Shown: positions 13,360 through 28,678, numbered from the stretch's first letter. The stretch is 64,000 nucleotides of DNA from Rhodocollybia butyracea (GCA_015501585.1 JADNRY010000017.1:124001-188000), one strand, 5' to 3'. Notes: generated by a model from the letters alone, not told the origin. A program made the numbers and translations.

Positions 13360-16300
13360 ATGGCCAGAGGCCGTGGAACATTCGGTTTATCCTCTGCGCG
13401 AGGTGCAAATCGCGGCGCCTCTCGTGGCGGCTATCGAGGAACCTCTTGGAGAGGCAGAGGCCGAGGAAAGGGTAGTGGAAAGCCAGAAAATGCTCCAAAA
13501 CGCGAAGATGACGGTACTCAACTCGCCGAGAGATTTGAGCAGGTCAAGATAAACGATGAAATCGACGAAAAACTTGGTTTTGGACTGATACAAGAAGGCG
13601 CAGTGAAAGAAGGCTGGTTGGTGAACATGCACCCGGTGCGTAACTTTATCTTGAGACTGTGGAAGACCCTTACTTTACGCGTAGACCTTGGTCAAAGACG
13701 CAGAATGGCCATCTGGAAAAGCGGCTGTCGACTACTACTTTATTCAGGACGATGGACAAATGTTCAAGTGCACGTACCAATATGAGCCTTATTTTCACAT
13801 TGCTTGCAAGGTCGGTTCTCGCTTTCTACAACGCTCAATGCAGCTTATCATCTCCTTAGAGCGGCTTTGAAAACTCTGTAGAAGAATGGCTCAACAAAAA
13901 GTTTGAAGGTCTCATCTGTCGTATCGTTCGCGACCGCAAGGAAGATCTCAAACTCCCTAATCATCTCATGGGTCATCGCAGGCTCTATCTTCAGCTCTGT
14001 TTTCGTAATGTTTCCGATCTTCTCAATGTCCGCCGGGAACTCCTGCCTCTGGCTCTTGCAAATGGCGCTAAACGCGATGCAGTGGACGCGTATGCAGAGG
14101 TCGTGAGCGCAACGTCCGCTGGGCTTGCTAGCATGGACATCGCTTTTGATGACGAAGGATGGGGTAATGCCAGTTCTTCCAAAAACGCGGCTTTTCGCGA
14201 AGATGCACGCGAAGCCATTATAGACATTCGCGAGTACGACGTCCCGTATTACCTACGAGTGGCTATCGACAATGACATTCGCGTTGGGCTCTGGTACTCA
14301 GTCAGCTTCACTGCTGGCCAGCCTGCCTTTAGACACATTACTGAGCGTGTTAAACGTGCGGATCCCGTAGTCATGGCCTACGATATTGAAACTACCAAGG
14401 CACCGTTGAAATTTCCTGACCAGGCGACAGACCAAGTTATGATGATATCGTACATGGTGGATGGACAAGGTTACCTCATCACCAACCGAGAAATTGTGTC
14501 CGAGGACATTGAAGACTTCGAGTACACCCCTAAAGAGGGATACGAAGGTCCTTTCATCATTTTCAATGAACCAAATGAAGTGCGTGATCTTGTCCTGTCC
14601 TTGCTATTTTACTCACCTACTATGTAGGCCTCGACCATTCAGCGTTTCTTCTCCCATATTCAAGATGTCAAACCAACTGTCATGGCCACATTTAATGGAG
14701 ATTTTTTCGATTTTCCTTTCCTTGATGCGCGCTCAAAAGCAAATGGGATAGACATGTTCCTCGAGACTGGGTTCGTAAAGGATTCTGAGGACGAATACAA
14801 ATCAAGGACTTGCGTGCATATGGACTGTTTTCGTTGGGTAAAACGCGATTCCTATCTACCCCAGGGAAGCCAGGGCTTGAAGGCTGTCACTACCGCCAAG
14901 TTGGGCTACAACCCTATAGAACTAGACCCAGAGCTTATGACTCCGTGAGTATTGTTGACTATTAAACCTTTCACTAATATAATGTGGTATGCAAAATAGT
15001 TATGCCTTGGAACAACCCCAGGTACTCGCTCAGTATTCCGTCTCAGATGCAGTCGCGACCTACTATCTCTACATGAAATATGTACACCCCTTCATTTTCT
15101 CTCTGTGCAACATCATCCCGCTAAACCCTGACGAGGTGCTGCGGAAAGGGAGCGGAACTCTCTGCGAAACTCTGCTGATGGTGTGGCTCTCGCTTTCCTG
15201 CGAAGTCGCTCACTGTACTGATTACTCGGGCAGGTTGAAGCGTATCGAGGGAACATCATTATGCCTAACCGACATGAAGAGGAGCATGGAAACTTTTACG
15301 AAGGACATCTTCTCGCCTCGGAGACCTATGTTGGTGGTCATGTCGAAGCTCTTGAAGCAGGCGTCTTCCGTAGTGATATCCCGACAGATTTTAAGATTAC
15401 ACCATCGGCTGTCCAACAGGTAGGATAATACATTTCTGCAAGATCTCTGAAGCTGACCGACGTTTAGCTCATCGACGATCTCGACGCCGCTCTTACGTTC
15501 TGTATCGTGGAGGAATCCAAATCTTCTGTAGACAAGGTCACCAACTATGATGAGGTTAAAGCTGCCATCCAGTCTGCCCTCGAACTCATACGTGACAATC
15601 CCAAACGCACAGATAAACCTTTGATCTATCACCTGGACGTCGCAGCCATGTACCCGAACATCATGTTGTCCAATCGCCTGCAGCCCGACTCCATGGTCGA
15701 CGAAGCAGTATGTGCCGTCTGCGACTATAATCGTCCGGGAAAAACGTGTGACCGCAGACTAGAATGGGCGTGGAGAGGAGAATTTTTCCCCTCACACCGC
15801 GATGAATACAACATGATTCGGTATGCACTCAATCGAGAAACCTTTCCGTCTAAGCGTCCGAATGGTCCTCAGCGTCGATATACCGATCTCTCCCCTGCAG
15901 AGCAGACCGCATTATTGCACAAGCGTCTAGGCGACTATTCACGGAAGGTTTACAAGAAGACAAAGGACACGAAGATAGAGAACCGTGAGTCTATTGTCTG
16001 CCAACGGGAAAACCCATTCTATGTCGATACGGTGCGGAGGTTCCGAGATCGGCGATATGAATACAAGGGACTGCTGAAGACATGGAAGAAGAACCTCGAC
16101 ACTGTCATTACTGAAGGACGTTCCCTTGCAGAGGTCGACGAGGCCAAAAAGATGATTGTCCTGTACGATTCCCTCCAGCTGGCGCACAAGTGTATTCTCA
16201 ACTCGTTCTACGGATATGTCATGCGGAAGGGTGCTCGATGGCATTCCATGGAGATGGCAGGGATCACTTGCTTGACGGGTGCTACTATCATTCAGATGGC

Positions 16301-19300
16301 GCGCGCCTTGGTGGAACAGATTGGACGCCCTCTCGAGTTGGATACCGATGGTATCTGGTGTATGCTACCAGGCGTTTTCCCCGAGAATTTCAAGTTCAAG
16401 CTGGACAATGGGAAATCAATTGGGTTCTCCTACCCTTGTACCATGCTTAATCATCTCGTTTACGCGCAGTTTACGAATCATCAGTATCACGACCTCGACC
16501 CCGAGACCGGAGAATACAAAGTTCATAGCGAGAACTCAATCTTTTTCGAGCTCGACGGGCCGTATAAAGCCATGATCTTGCCTTCTTCTAAAGAGGAAGA
16601 CAAACTTCTCAAGAAGCGTTATGCCGTTTTCAACGACGACGGATCCCTCGCCGAGCTGAAGGGCTTTGAGGTCAAACGTCGGGGAGAGCTACAGCTTATC
16701 AAGATTTTCCAGTCTCAAATTTTTGAAATGTTCTTGCTTGGGACGACGACGGAGGAATGCTACAAGGCTGTTGCCAAGGTCGCTGACCAGTGGCTAGATG
16801 TCCTGTTTAGCAAAGCCGCTACGTTAACTGATGAGGAACTAGTAGATCTTATCGCCGAGAATCGAAGCATGTCGAAGACGCTGGCAGAGTATGGTGGTCA
16901 AAAGTCGACCTCTATCAGCACTGCCAAACGTTTGGCAGAATTCTTAGGTGACCAGATGGTCAAGGACAAAGGTCTCGCCTGCAAGTTTATCATCTCCGCT
17001 AAACCTATTGGCGCCCCTGTTACTGAACGCGCTGTCCCGGTCGCAATTTTTTCTGCAGAGGAGAGCATCAAACGAATGTACCTCCGTAAATGGCTCAAAG
17101 ATAGTAGTGTTGTTGATTTTGACCTCCGTTCTATTCTCGACTGGAACTACTACATCGAGCGACTGGGCTCGGTTATCCAGAAACTCATCACTATCCCTGC
17201 TGCAATGCAAAAAGTTTCCAACCCCGTGCCTCGGATCCATCATCCAGACTGGCTACACCGCAGAGTCGCGGGAGCCATCGACAAGTTCAAGCAGAATAAG
17301 CTTACCGACTTTTTCAAGCCGGCGGGCGATCTTGAAGCACCAGAAGAGGAGGAAACACAGTTGATGGATATGGAGGATTTTGGACAAGGACCGTCCGCTC
17401 GGTCATTCATCGCTCCCGCCGAGCCCCGAATCATGCGTAAAGATACGCCTGAGCCAGACACTGTAGAGGTGGGCAAGGCACTCCCTGATCCCAAGATGGA
17501 CTACTCAGCGTGGCTGAAAGCCATGCGACCACATTGGAAGCGAAGGCGCGAGGGACCGGACCCTGGCTCCATCGTGGTACCGTCAATGTTTAGCAATGTC
17601 AAGGTACGGACCAATCGGAAATGGAATATCGTACAGATCCGACCTACTTCAACACCAGGGAGATTTATGCTCTGGTTATCCGTCGACTCGGAGCTCATCC
17701 CGCTGCCTCTACGTATTTCACGAGAGTTTTACGTGCACCTCCGTACTCCGAAAGAAGAGATATTTCGAACCGACTTTTACTCATTTGAGAAGGTTACTCG
17801 AAATTTGCCTCGAGATCTTCCTTGCGTTAATCTGTACAAGATTACCGTTCGAGAGGACCTATACCGCGAGATCGGTGAACACTTCATAGACCTTACCAAC
17901 GATCCGAATGTTGACGGTGTCTTTGAACTTCAGGTAAGTCTCGTTAGTGCTTCTGTATAAGAACAACGATATTTACTAACGTTAGGTCCCGCTTGTGGTG
18001 CGCGGTTTGCTAAAACTTGGCCGAGTCTGTGAGTCTGTGGACAGCACCATGACCCTGAATCGTGCAGAGGCCATCGGTTTTGATTTAAATCAGCTTGAAA
18101 CGCCTGTATCGTCCGGCAATTCCAAGCACAAATACCTCAGAGGCAAAAATCAGAAATATGTTTTCCTCTACCACGCCTGCGCAGCCAATGCCCCTCTACA
18201 TGTCTTTGCTCTTTTCTTCCCTTCAGGACCAGTGAAACTTCACATCGTTGATCCTGCTTCTCGCAGACAGCCAATTTCTCGCTTGCAAGAAATCTACACA
18301 GAGCTTAAGAAGAAACGAGATGAGCAGTTTGGGCCGAGTCATTCGGTTGTTTACCTTGAGACGAGAGAGTTCACAACTACGTATCATTCGTCTGATACCA
18401 CTGCCTTGAAGGCAATATCCCGGGAGCTTGGTGTCGTCGAAGGACAAAATATGATCCTGGTCCTATCAACTAGCAAAGACGACTCTTATTTTGATGTCAA
18501 CGTTCCAAAGTTCTCCATGTTTCCTGTGCTTTCTATGGCGAAAGCGAAAACCGTTCACACATTGGATGTTTTTCCTTGGCAGTCTCATGTTGGGCCAAAG
18601 ATGCTAAACCGATACTTGTCCATCGGAGGCTGGATAGACCGTCTAATGTCTCTATCGGAGTATTACGATCTCCCTCTAGGTCATATCGAAGGTGATCAAC
18701 CGCTCTATTTATCGGATATCAGCTTCGCTCGTCGACTGGTTCAGCAGGATATGGTGTTGTGGTGGTCTTCAAGCGAAGTGCCTGACCTTGGAGGGATTGA
18801 GAACGACAAACGGCCATCAGAAGACCTTCCCAAGTCGGAATTTTCGGTCCCGGGAGCTTATGCAAATGTCTGCCTCGAGGTGACAGTGCGTAATCTCGCA
18901 ACAAACTCCGTTGTACACTCTCTAGTCGTCAACGAACTTGAGGGGAGTGGTGGTTCCACTGCTTTTGATTCGATATCCCGTACGCTGGATGAATACACTC
19001 AAGGAGATGGGCAGAGAGACATGTCTCTAGGCGAATCGAACGTACCTGTTCAGACCTTTGGTATCTTAAAATCAATGGTCAAGGCGTGGCTTACCGATCG
19101 CCTTCAGCATGAGCTTGAGGGACTGGAGAGTCCTTCTACCCTCACCGTTGACCATTTTTGGCGCTGGATTAGCTCAAGTGCATCAAACATGTACGACCCT
19201 AGTATACACCGTTTTGTGCACGGGCTCATGAGGAAGACCTTCGTGCAGTTATTGGCAGAATTCAAACGACTAGGTTCACAGGTAGTTTACGCCGATTTCA

Positions 19301-20470
19301 GCAAAATCATACTGGTTACTGCGAAGCCGCCTGGTACAGCTCATGCTTACGCCACGTACATCAACACGGCTGTCACCTCACACGAGCTATTCCAACACAT
19401 CTACCTCCGTACCACCAGCTTTTACGATTACCTTCTATTCATGGACCAGGCTAACTGGGGTGCCATCGTTTGCTTGGACCCTCTTGCACTTGAGCCTCCT
19501 GAAGAGTTGGCTATAAAGATGAGCTTGAATATCGCAGAGTTCCTACCACTGCCAGCCCAAAAGGATTTTAAATCCCTCATCCAGTACTTTATTGTCTCTC
19601 TATTCAAAATTCGCCAGGAAACGAATGAATCGACACGTCTCCCTCTCCGAGCTGGGGAACCTGACGCGACCCAGCGTGATCCTCAGATGAAAACCGAAGT
19701 GGATAACGTCCAGCAATTTATCGCTCGGAAACTTACCCGGCGGATGCTCAAAGCCGTAGGGGGTATCCAGGAGCATTATCGTGAAGCAATGATGAACGAA
19801 GAAACTGCTGCAGAATGGGACTTCCCTATTCTTCCAGGTTCTCATTTGCATATGTCGAATCCTCCGCTTGAGTTTGTCAAGTTCACCTGTGCGATGTTCC
19901 AGCTTGCAAAGGAATACCATGTCGAGTTGGGGTTGGTGAAACGGAATGCACTGGACTTGATTGGAGTAAAGGAGTTTGCTCCTGAAGCAGTATACCGAAA
20001 TCCATGCGAGCCGCTGAAATTATTCAACGTCCCATGTAAATACTGTGATGCGCTCAAAGATTTTGATTTTTGTCGAGATCCCGAGTTGCTGCCTTATCAA
20101 GGGGAGTCGGGTTCCTCGAAATGGGTGTGTAAAAGTTGTAAAGGCGAATACGATCGGACTTCGATTGAGTTCTCGCTCATTCGGATGGTTTGGGCTATGG
20201 AGAAGAATTTCGCTGCGCAGGACTTGAAGTGCAGCAAGTGTAAACAAATCCAAGGGGACTATGTCAGTCGGTGGTGTCAATGCTCAGGAACGTATCAGCT
20301 AACGGTGGGGAAGGGCGACGTCAAAAGAAAACTAAAGACAGTGGTCAATGTTGCAATAGTGCACGGACTAAGTAGACTCAAGGTAGGCACTCCTTCCCAT
20401 CGTAATACCCAGTCCTAATCTCTCATTTTTTGAATAGGAATGCGCCCAGATGATGCTCAGTAATTGGTAG
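13360..20470 (+). CDS. POL2: DNA polymerase epsilon catalytic subunit
   Basis: A ~7.1 kb gene with at least eight exons, starting [12 protein letters not shown] with an RG-rich N-terminus. It is the leading-strand replicative polymerase with proofreading exonuclease. Seen: Exo I YDIETTK, Exo [14 protein letters not shown], Exo [20 protein letters not shown], polymerase motif [16 protein letters not shown], and motif [10 protein letters not shown], where DTDG is the epsilon-specific form. The C-terminal half (from ~17990) is the inactive second polymerase module. It ends in two Cys clusters: CKYCDAL...CKSC and CSKCKQ...CQCSG, the zinc/Fe-S region binding the accessory subunit. Introns seen include 13636-13679, one after ANEV near 14580, one at 14946-14999, and one near 17935-17985. 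Length fits the family (~2,200 aa). No break was found. Confidence 0.93.
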
Positions 20471-20753
20471 CATCTCTTTAATAACGTAATGACAAAATAT
20501 CTGAAATATCTATGTACTTGTAACCATGTAACTGTATGATTTATTTTGAAACGGTATAACTGTATTAGGTCAGCCCCAAGATGGTACAAACAGCTGGAGA
20601 GAATCTGCTGAACAAATTCCTCGTTGTCGTCGTGAGCTGTGGCAGGACAGGCTGGCAGCGAGTCAGGAAAAACATGCGTAGCATTGAATTACGAGTTAAA
20701 CCAATTCTGTACATCACTTCGTGAATCGTTATACAGAGATCCAATGTGGCCCA

Positions 20754-21392
20754 TCATGCATCAACACCCAATGCTTCACTCACAGCCTTCAACTTCTTCA
20801 GAGTAGGGGAGCTGCTGAGGGCTTTATACTTTTTACCCACCGAAGCAAAGTACATAATGTCCTGGTCGCATTTCGTCGTGTCCGGGAGCGTAACACGGAA
20901 ATCAAAATCCATGTAGAGTTCTATACCGAGAGGTCTGCAAATTACATCATGCCAAGCTTGCGCGACTCCATCGAGAGATTAGTAGAACTTCGCGCCTGGT
21001 AGTCGGTGTGAAGACACTCATATTCGAGGAGGGTTTCATATGAGACGACGAAACCATAGAAGTAGTGGTCGTAATCATCGGCGATCTCTGGGTGCGGAGG
21101 AGGTGCTTCGGTTGCCCAATCTCTCCTGGAAGGGTAGTTTGAGCCAGATTTTCTAGACCGGAGAAAGAGAGTTTGGACCTACAGGTTTTTAGCGGCTTCC
21201 TTTGATAAAGCCATAAAATCAAGGTGAGGAGGGAGAGATTCGACTGGAACCACTCAGACTCCGTTAGTAGCATAGAAGCCAGTAAGCACTGTAAAATAAT
21301 TACTTGGCTGCGAAGAGACTGTAATTCATTATGACTGGCAAGTAGATGTTGGAATAGCGATCTTGGCTAGCCGTGTAGTTCCAAGTTGCCAT
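20754..21392 (-). CDS. Small unknown protein
   Basis: Four short exons starting MATWNYTASQDRYSNIYLP at 21392. They pass through VESLPPHLDFMALSKEAAKNL and an acidic/aromatic segment (PEIADDYDHYFYGFVVSYE) and end KKLKAVSEALGVDA. Splice sites are standard and about 150-170 residues result. I do not recognise the family. It looks soluble, with no signal peptide or membrane span. The larger open frame on this strand (20947-21273) reads across introns in the wrong phase and is not the product. Confidence 0.55.
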
Positions 21393-21432
21393 TGGTCGCA
21401 TTCACATTTCGCGTGACGGTCGTCTTATTCTG

Positions 21433-21479
21433 TCACGTGAGTCGCGATATGCCGATCATGATATCGGCGATCGCCGCAT
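21433..21479. promoter_or_regulatory. E-box palindrome and GATC/ATATCGGC-rich block
   Basis: TCACGTGA at 21433-21440 is a perfect palindrome containing the CACGTG bHLH site. It is followed by a nested dyad (GATCATGATATCGGCGATCG). It lies between the small minus-strand gene and the MAP kinase and could serve either. Function is inference. Confidence 0.35.
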
Positions 21480-21895
21480 ACACAAACCTTCATGTTAGTA
21501 TTTTCCAGCTTATTTTCCAGCTTATTTCGTTCAGGCTGGAGTAGAATAATAAGCGTGGCACATGTTTGTCGTTTCTTTGATATGAAAGTGAAGTTGTAAG
21601 TTTCTGAGCTTGGATACTAGCTGATACTTATTACTAGCTGGCCCGGTTAATGAGCAATCTAAATCCAAGATTTCTGTGAAATCTTAGAAAGTATGCTATG
21701 TACGATTCACAGAATCGCCGTTGCTACCAATGGAATTTGATGTGGCACTACTACTAGTAATCCGAATCCACACATGAGATGATGAGATTCGATAATTTAT
21801 CGCTTTTGGAACTACGGCCCGGCGTTTCCAGATAAAGTAGCATTCCTGTTCGGCGCTACATAATCCCCATCTTCATCTCTAACCGTGCTGTGAAG

Positions 21896-23746
<1,851 letters not shown>

Positions 23747-24323
23747 ATTATGCAGATCGATCTGATTCATTGAATCTGAACCCCGCCTCCTTCCGCGCTC
23801 CCGCATTTTGCAGGTCATATGTAGGGGAATGGTCGAGGAAGAAGTGGCGCTGTTTCGCGCACCGTGGAATTGATTTATCTGTGCTTTTTACTTGATCTGT
23901 ATCCGTTCTCAGTGTGGTTCTACGTTTATTTATTTCCAGTACAAAAGTGCTGTTAATTTATATAAGCTTCCCAGTATCTTAATGCACCAGGGCGTGTCCT
24001 AATCGCATTTTGCTGTTATCCTTATATCAGCGATCGAAGTCAACCAGTCGACTCACTTCACAGACAAGGCAATAACCAGTTATTTGGCTGTTATCAGTAA
24101 AAGCGGCAGATGTCTCAATTACTAACCGCATAATGCTTCCCAATTAAGAAATGTAAGTTGTATCAGTGTAGACGGTGGGATTGAAGCGGCTTAGTCCCGA
24201 CACAACACTCAAGGATAACATTGACGAAATGTAAGTATGGCACATACTCACACGTGCTTCTACACTGCCACTGTCCTTTTATATCTTCGTTTCGTTATCC
24301 TTCTTCAGTAGAGTATCCCCACC
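23747..24323. other. Intergenic region with a probable 5' UTR intron
   Basis: No supported ORF. Near 24232 a good donor (GTAAGT) pairs with a pyrimidine-rich acceptor (TTCTTCAG) near 24308, suggesting a leader intron of the small gene at 24324. Confidence 0.35.
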
Positions 24324-24627
24324 ATGATCGTTGTTCTTATTCTTGTTTAGTCGTCTTCTTTGTTTCTCTGCCACTTGTAGCACATTGTGTCTCGCCGGAG
24401 AATAAACCGTGGTTCTGTCAATATCGTGTGACCATTTCGGAGTGTCTGTCGATACGAAACGACAGCCTTTCACGAAACCACGTTATATTCTAAGAGGCGA
24501 GCTAGCTTCAGGCGACATACAAGATGATGATAAGGTCATAAGGTTACCTAAAGAAGAGATCGAAGTATATAATGGACCCGGGCGTGCAGGAGAGCATGAT
24601 CGCATTCTTGAAAGCGTCCAAGCTTAG
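24324..24627 (+). CDS. Possible very small spliced gene, unknown
   Basis: ATG in a good context (CCCCACCATG), then a hydrophobic start MIVVLILHIVSRRR and, after a second intron of 49 nt that keeps frame, FTKPRYILRGELASGDIQ, a charged EEIEVYNGPGRAGEHD segment and ILESVQA before TAG; about 70 residues. The first intron would be only 36 nt, which is short. The C-terminal exon is the strongest part because its residue pattern looks coding. No family is recognised. It may be a short membrane-anchored or secreted peptide. Confidence 0.35.
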
Positions 24628-25002
24628 CCTAGTTAGCTGTCTTTTGTGAAGAGAATACTCGTTCACATATAAAGTCCAAGCTGTATCGTCCTCAATCCTT
24701 TCTACTATCCTCTTCAGCTTGGAGGCAACCTCTAGCGTTTGAAGGCGTAGTCTAGAAGATGAAACTGGCATGGCCACCGTGTCAAGCTTGACATTATCAT
24801 CTTTGAACTAACTTAAATGTCTACTAGAGTGGCACTAAGTTCAAAAGGCGGCAGTTTTTGTGGCTCAAACTTAGTTCTGAGTTTTGAGATGCCCTGGCCC
24901 TGTGACCAAGTCTTCAATACTCATTGACGCTCCCTTCAAGTGCAGATAAAGAAAGAGTCTTGTTTCCCCTACCCATGCAGGAGGTGAAAATTTGTGATCA
25001 AA

Positions 25003-28000
25003 ATGGTGCTTTACCAGGCGAAAGGGATGGTGAGTTCAAAGACTCTTGCATTCATAGTCTTTCAGGAGCTGACTCGTGCAGGACTTGAAACAAGTCTGCT
25101 TAATGGGAGAGTCGACACCACTAGAAGTACAGTGGCAGAATTATCCCAAGACCATCCAGAATTTGCTTCTGCCTGTGCTGAATTGAGTGAGGCTTTGTAT
25201 GATCGCTTCACTGACCAGAGTTTTTCTCGGGACCTTTACGAGTCTCTAGACTGGGCACGCAAAGCCCTGGAGGCCACACCACCTGATGATCCTTTACTCC
25301 CGAATCGAAAAAGTGACATTGCAACTACACTCGAGTCAATTGGACGTCTAGACTCTGATCCTTTGATACTGAAGGAATCAATCACTCTCAATGAAGAGGC
25401 CGTTGCTGCCCTTCGGGCTCTTAACGACCCCACCCGCCGGGCTGATTATCGTGTGTTTTGCTACAATCTTGCGGTAGCGCTCAGTGGTCGATTCCAGAGT
25501 GAAGGGCAAGAGGCTGATTTGCGAAGGTCCTTAGACTTGATTCAGCAAGTCATAGATGATTATGCTTCCTCCCATGATGAAGCTGATCCCGACACACTCC
25601 ACCAACAGGGCACGAACTATTACATGCTGTTTGATCTTACAGGCAACACCAACGATCTTGAAAAGTCTTTAGAGCTACTCGAGCTTGCTCTCTCCGTGGC
25701 TCCATTCGAAGAATACCGGCGGCGGCGTATTCAAGCAGCTATTGCTCGCAGTCTACATCAGCTTTATGTTGCTACTGGAGACTCTGCCCACCTCACTCTC
25801 TGCATCGACCGAATGCGGATAGCGTTAAGTATGACTATTCCAGACTCCACCTTATTTGGCGACTATCAGAGCTGGTTGGGCGCGTTTCTCTTCGAGAGAT
25901 ATCGCCACACCCAGGAAATGACTGTTCTGCAGGAGGCTATCTTGTTGGAACGAGCTTGCCTTTCTTCTACGCCTCAGAATCATCCTCTGATGGCTTTTCG
26001 TCTCGCTAACCTGGGCCGGTCTTTGTACCTTCAATACAAGGCTGGAGAGGACTATGTCATCGCGAGCGAGTCAATTGACTTGCAGAAACAGGCCATAGGG
26101 CTTGCGGCGTCGAACGAGAACATGTTGAGTTGGTGGAAGCACCGACTTTCAGAAACTTATCTGCTTCGTTTTCGTCGTGTGCAGGACGATGGAGATCTTC
26201 AGGAAGCTCTGCGATACTCTTCGGAAGCTTCAGAATCGATTTCTTCCGAAAATCCAGTTTACACTTCGATTCAACTGGAACGAGCACAAGTGCTCGAACA
26301 AACTTGTAAAGATGACGAGACAGTCGAACTCGTGCTGGAAAGGTTCCGATTGGGTCTACAGTGTTCGTCTTCTCTCCCCGAAATCAGAATGGAGTGTGCT
26401 TTGGACTTGGCAAAGTTTGCGGTCAAAAAACAGCGTTTCCTGGATGCTCTGGATGGTAAGCCGTTCTTCAAGTATTAGTGAAAGAATAGTCTGACCTACC
26501 CTGAAACCAGGTTATCGGACGGCTCTTGCCCTCATGCCCGAGGTTCTTTGGTTTGGATTGAATATGTCGGATCGTACAGTTCAAACATTGAAACTGAACA
26601 TAGCTTCCATAGCTGCCAACGCCGCTGCTTGTAGCTTGTTCATCGGAAATGCCGAGCTTGCGATTGAACTTCTAGAGCAGGGCCGCTCACATCTTTGGTC
26701 GCAGGCCGTGTATCTAACTACGGATGTCTCGGATTTGGACAAAGAGCATCCTGGCATAGCCACAGATTTCAGACTGGTGTCCTCTCGGCTTCGAGCGACC
26801 TGGGCATCCAGTTCCGATGTCAGCCAACATCGTGGATCCGTTGCCAATACTGAAAGTTCTCAAAACCCTGGACACCATCTCTACGCCGAGTGGCGCAGCA
26901 TTGTGGATAAAATTCGAACTTTACCAGGTTTTAACAGGTTCTTGAGACCCACGCTATTCTCCAGGTTGCAAGAAGCCGCCCGTGAAGGTGCTATCGTTAT
27001 TCTAAACGGGTCACCTCTACGAGCAGATGCCTTGATCCTGACAGCAAATCAACCCGTCTGTGTCGTTCCACTGGAGAGAGTCGAGTTTCCGCACCTGGAA
27101 TGCATTGCCCAGGAAGCCAACAGAGGTCTCATGCGTGGCCGACCTCCTTTGCGTGGGGTTAATCCAGAAGGTGAACAAGGCAGTTCTGATGCTGTAGAGA
27201 CTACCCATTGGATATGGGATCACATTGTAGCTTGTATCATTGAACCAGTACAACGTTATAATACCGGATTCGAAAGAATCTGATTATGCCCTACTGGTCT
27301 TTTTACCTTCCTCCCATTGCATGCTGCTTGCCCTTCCGATCCTTCGCAGCCTAGATTCAGCGACCTTTTCTTTATATCATATACTCCGACTATCATGTCG
27401 CTTCTTCGTGCCCGTGAAAGTGCCACAAAAAATCATGGCCCAACTCGTGTTTTAGCAATCGGTCAAACAACAAGCACATTTCAAGGGTTCTCGGTCCTTA
27501 AGGAAACTTCGACTGAATTAAAGGTTATCGCAAGGCATATTCCCTCGCAGAGTCTCCGTACTCTTGAAGAAGACCAAGCCACAGTTGAACAAGTGACAAA
27601 AGAAATGCCCAGTTATCATTTTGTTCACTTTGCTTGCCATGCTCACCAGGACGAAGAACCTTTGGAGAGCTGTCTGCATATGCGCGATGGGCCCCTCAAA
27701 ATTGGAGATCTAATTCGGATGCAGTTGCACCAAGCAGAGTTTGCATTTCTATCATGCTGTGAAACAGCTACGGGCAGTAAGTAGCTCGATGACCTGATCC
27801 TACGAACGTATACTTACTGTTTGTAGCTCGCGAAATGCCAGATGAAGCACTACATCTTGCCGCTGCTCTACAATTTGCCGGCTTCCAGAGCGTCATATCA
27901 ACTCTATGGTCCATCGACGACTGGATGGCTCCTCGGGTAGCCAATGCAGTATATCGTGGGCTGTTTTCCGGTGTTGAAGGGCCTGATGCCAGTCGAGGCG

Positions 28001-28092
28001 GGATTGCGCTAGGAATGGCGATCCGCCAGTTAAAGAACAAGTTTGAGGGAATCTCAAATAGGTTGATTCCGTACGTTCACATTGGTGTGTAG
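25003..28092 (+). pseudogene. TPR-CHAT protein interrupted by one in-frame stop
   Basis: A long TPR-rich exon, starting MVLYQAKG at 25003 and running to ~26454, is spliced at 26455-26512 to a second long exon and on to a CHAT (caspase-like) domain ending NRLIPYVHIGV. CHAT hallmarks are visible: CPTGLFTFLPLHAA, HFVHFACHAH (catalytic His), FLSCCETATG (catalytic Cys), then a 27779-27826 intron and DEALHLAAALQFAGFQSVISTLW. Such proteins are abundant in agarics; CHAT proteases elsewhere act in cell death and defence. At 27281-27283 a TGA interrupts the same frame just before CPTG, where relatives read R-[IL]-W-W-C-P-T-G. No splice pair removes it in phase. A 36-nt stretch after GMV could be an optional intron. 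Either a recent pseudogene or a truncated TPR protein results. Confidence 0.75.
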
Positions 28093-28318
28093 CGCGGTAA
28101 ATAGATCGTGCTGCAAGATGACTTGCTAATTAGTACGAACCAAATGTAAGCTGCGAACCACTGTGTTTGCAAAGTGCTCGCAATTGAAGATTTCGGAGCT
28201 CGTTTGGTGTTAAGAAATTCAAAAGTTATCCGAATACAACACTCGATTCTCACGGTCGAATTCGCTCTCCCTTAACTCGACATGAATTATCTGAATATGA
28301 ACAGAAAGAGCTGCAAGC

Positions 28319-28599
28319 ATGCCCTCCCTCCAGCACTCAAAAACACCTTTAGGAGTTTGGTGATCTGGTGACTTTGCATCTTGCTCAACGACCCTCCTCA
28401 GGCTTTGGGCTTCACCGGAGCCATGTTCGTAATAGCGTTTGCATCATACGCAACCAAGAAATACGCGGAGGGTAAAAGGAGGGCAGATTTGGAGATATAT
28501 GAAGGAGGTAACTTGAATCTTCAAAGCTTCAAGCTCTACCTCTCTGCTTCGTCCATTTTGATTATGATTCCAGTTATTGCGAAACCCAATTCGTCATAA
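28319..28599 (+). CDS. Tiny single-pass membrane protein A
   Basis: Three exons: MPSLQHSKTPLG, then a 47-nt intron, then LGFTGAMFVIAFASYATKKYAEGKRRADLEIYEG, then a 67-nt intron and VIAKPNSS. About 60 residues with one hydrophobic span (GFTGAMFVIAFASYA) followed by a positively charged tail. No family is recognised. Exon layout and protein architecture mirror the next gene at 28741, suggesting paralogs. A mitochondrial inner-membrane or ER location is conceivable but unproven. Confidence 0.5.
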
Positions 28600-28672
28600 A
28601 TCCAAGATCTTACTTGCTCCGAAGCTACGGCTCAGTTTCATCATATGGTCTCAGTTTGATCTCAGACTTTGC

Positions 28673-28678
28673 TATAAA
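28673..28678 (+). promoter_or_regulatory. TATA box for small gene B
   Basis: TATAAA about 63 nt upstream of ATG 28741, followed by a C-rich leader (CCACCACGCCCCC) of the sort seen in highly expressed basidiomycete genes. Confidence 0.45.

Noticed and set aside
20947..21273. 108-codon minus-strand frame
   Set aside because: It reads through introns of the small gene at 20754-21392 in the wrong phase.
27281..27283. TGA in the CHAT gene as a selenocysteine codon
   Set aside because: Fungi of this group are not known to use Sec, and relatives have Trp here.
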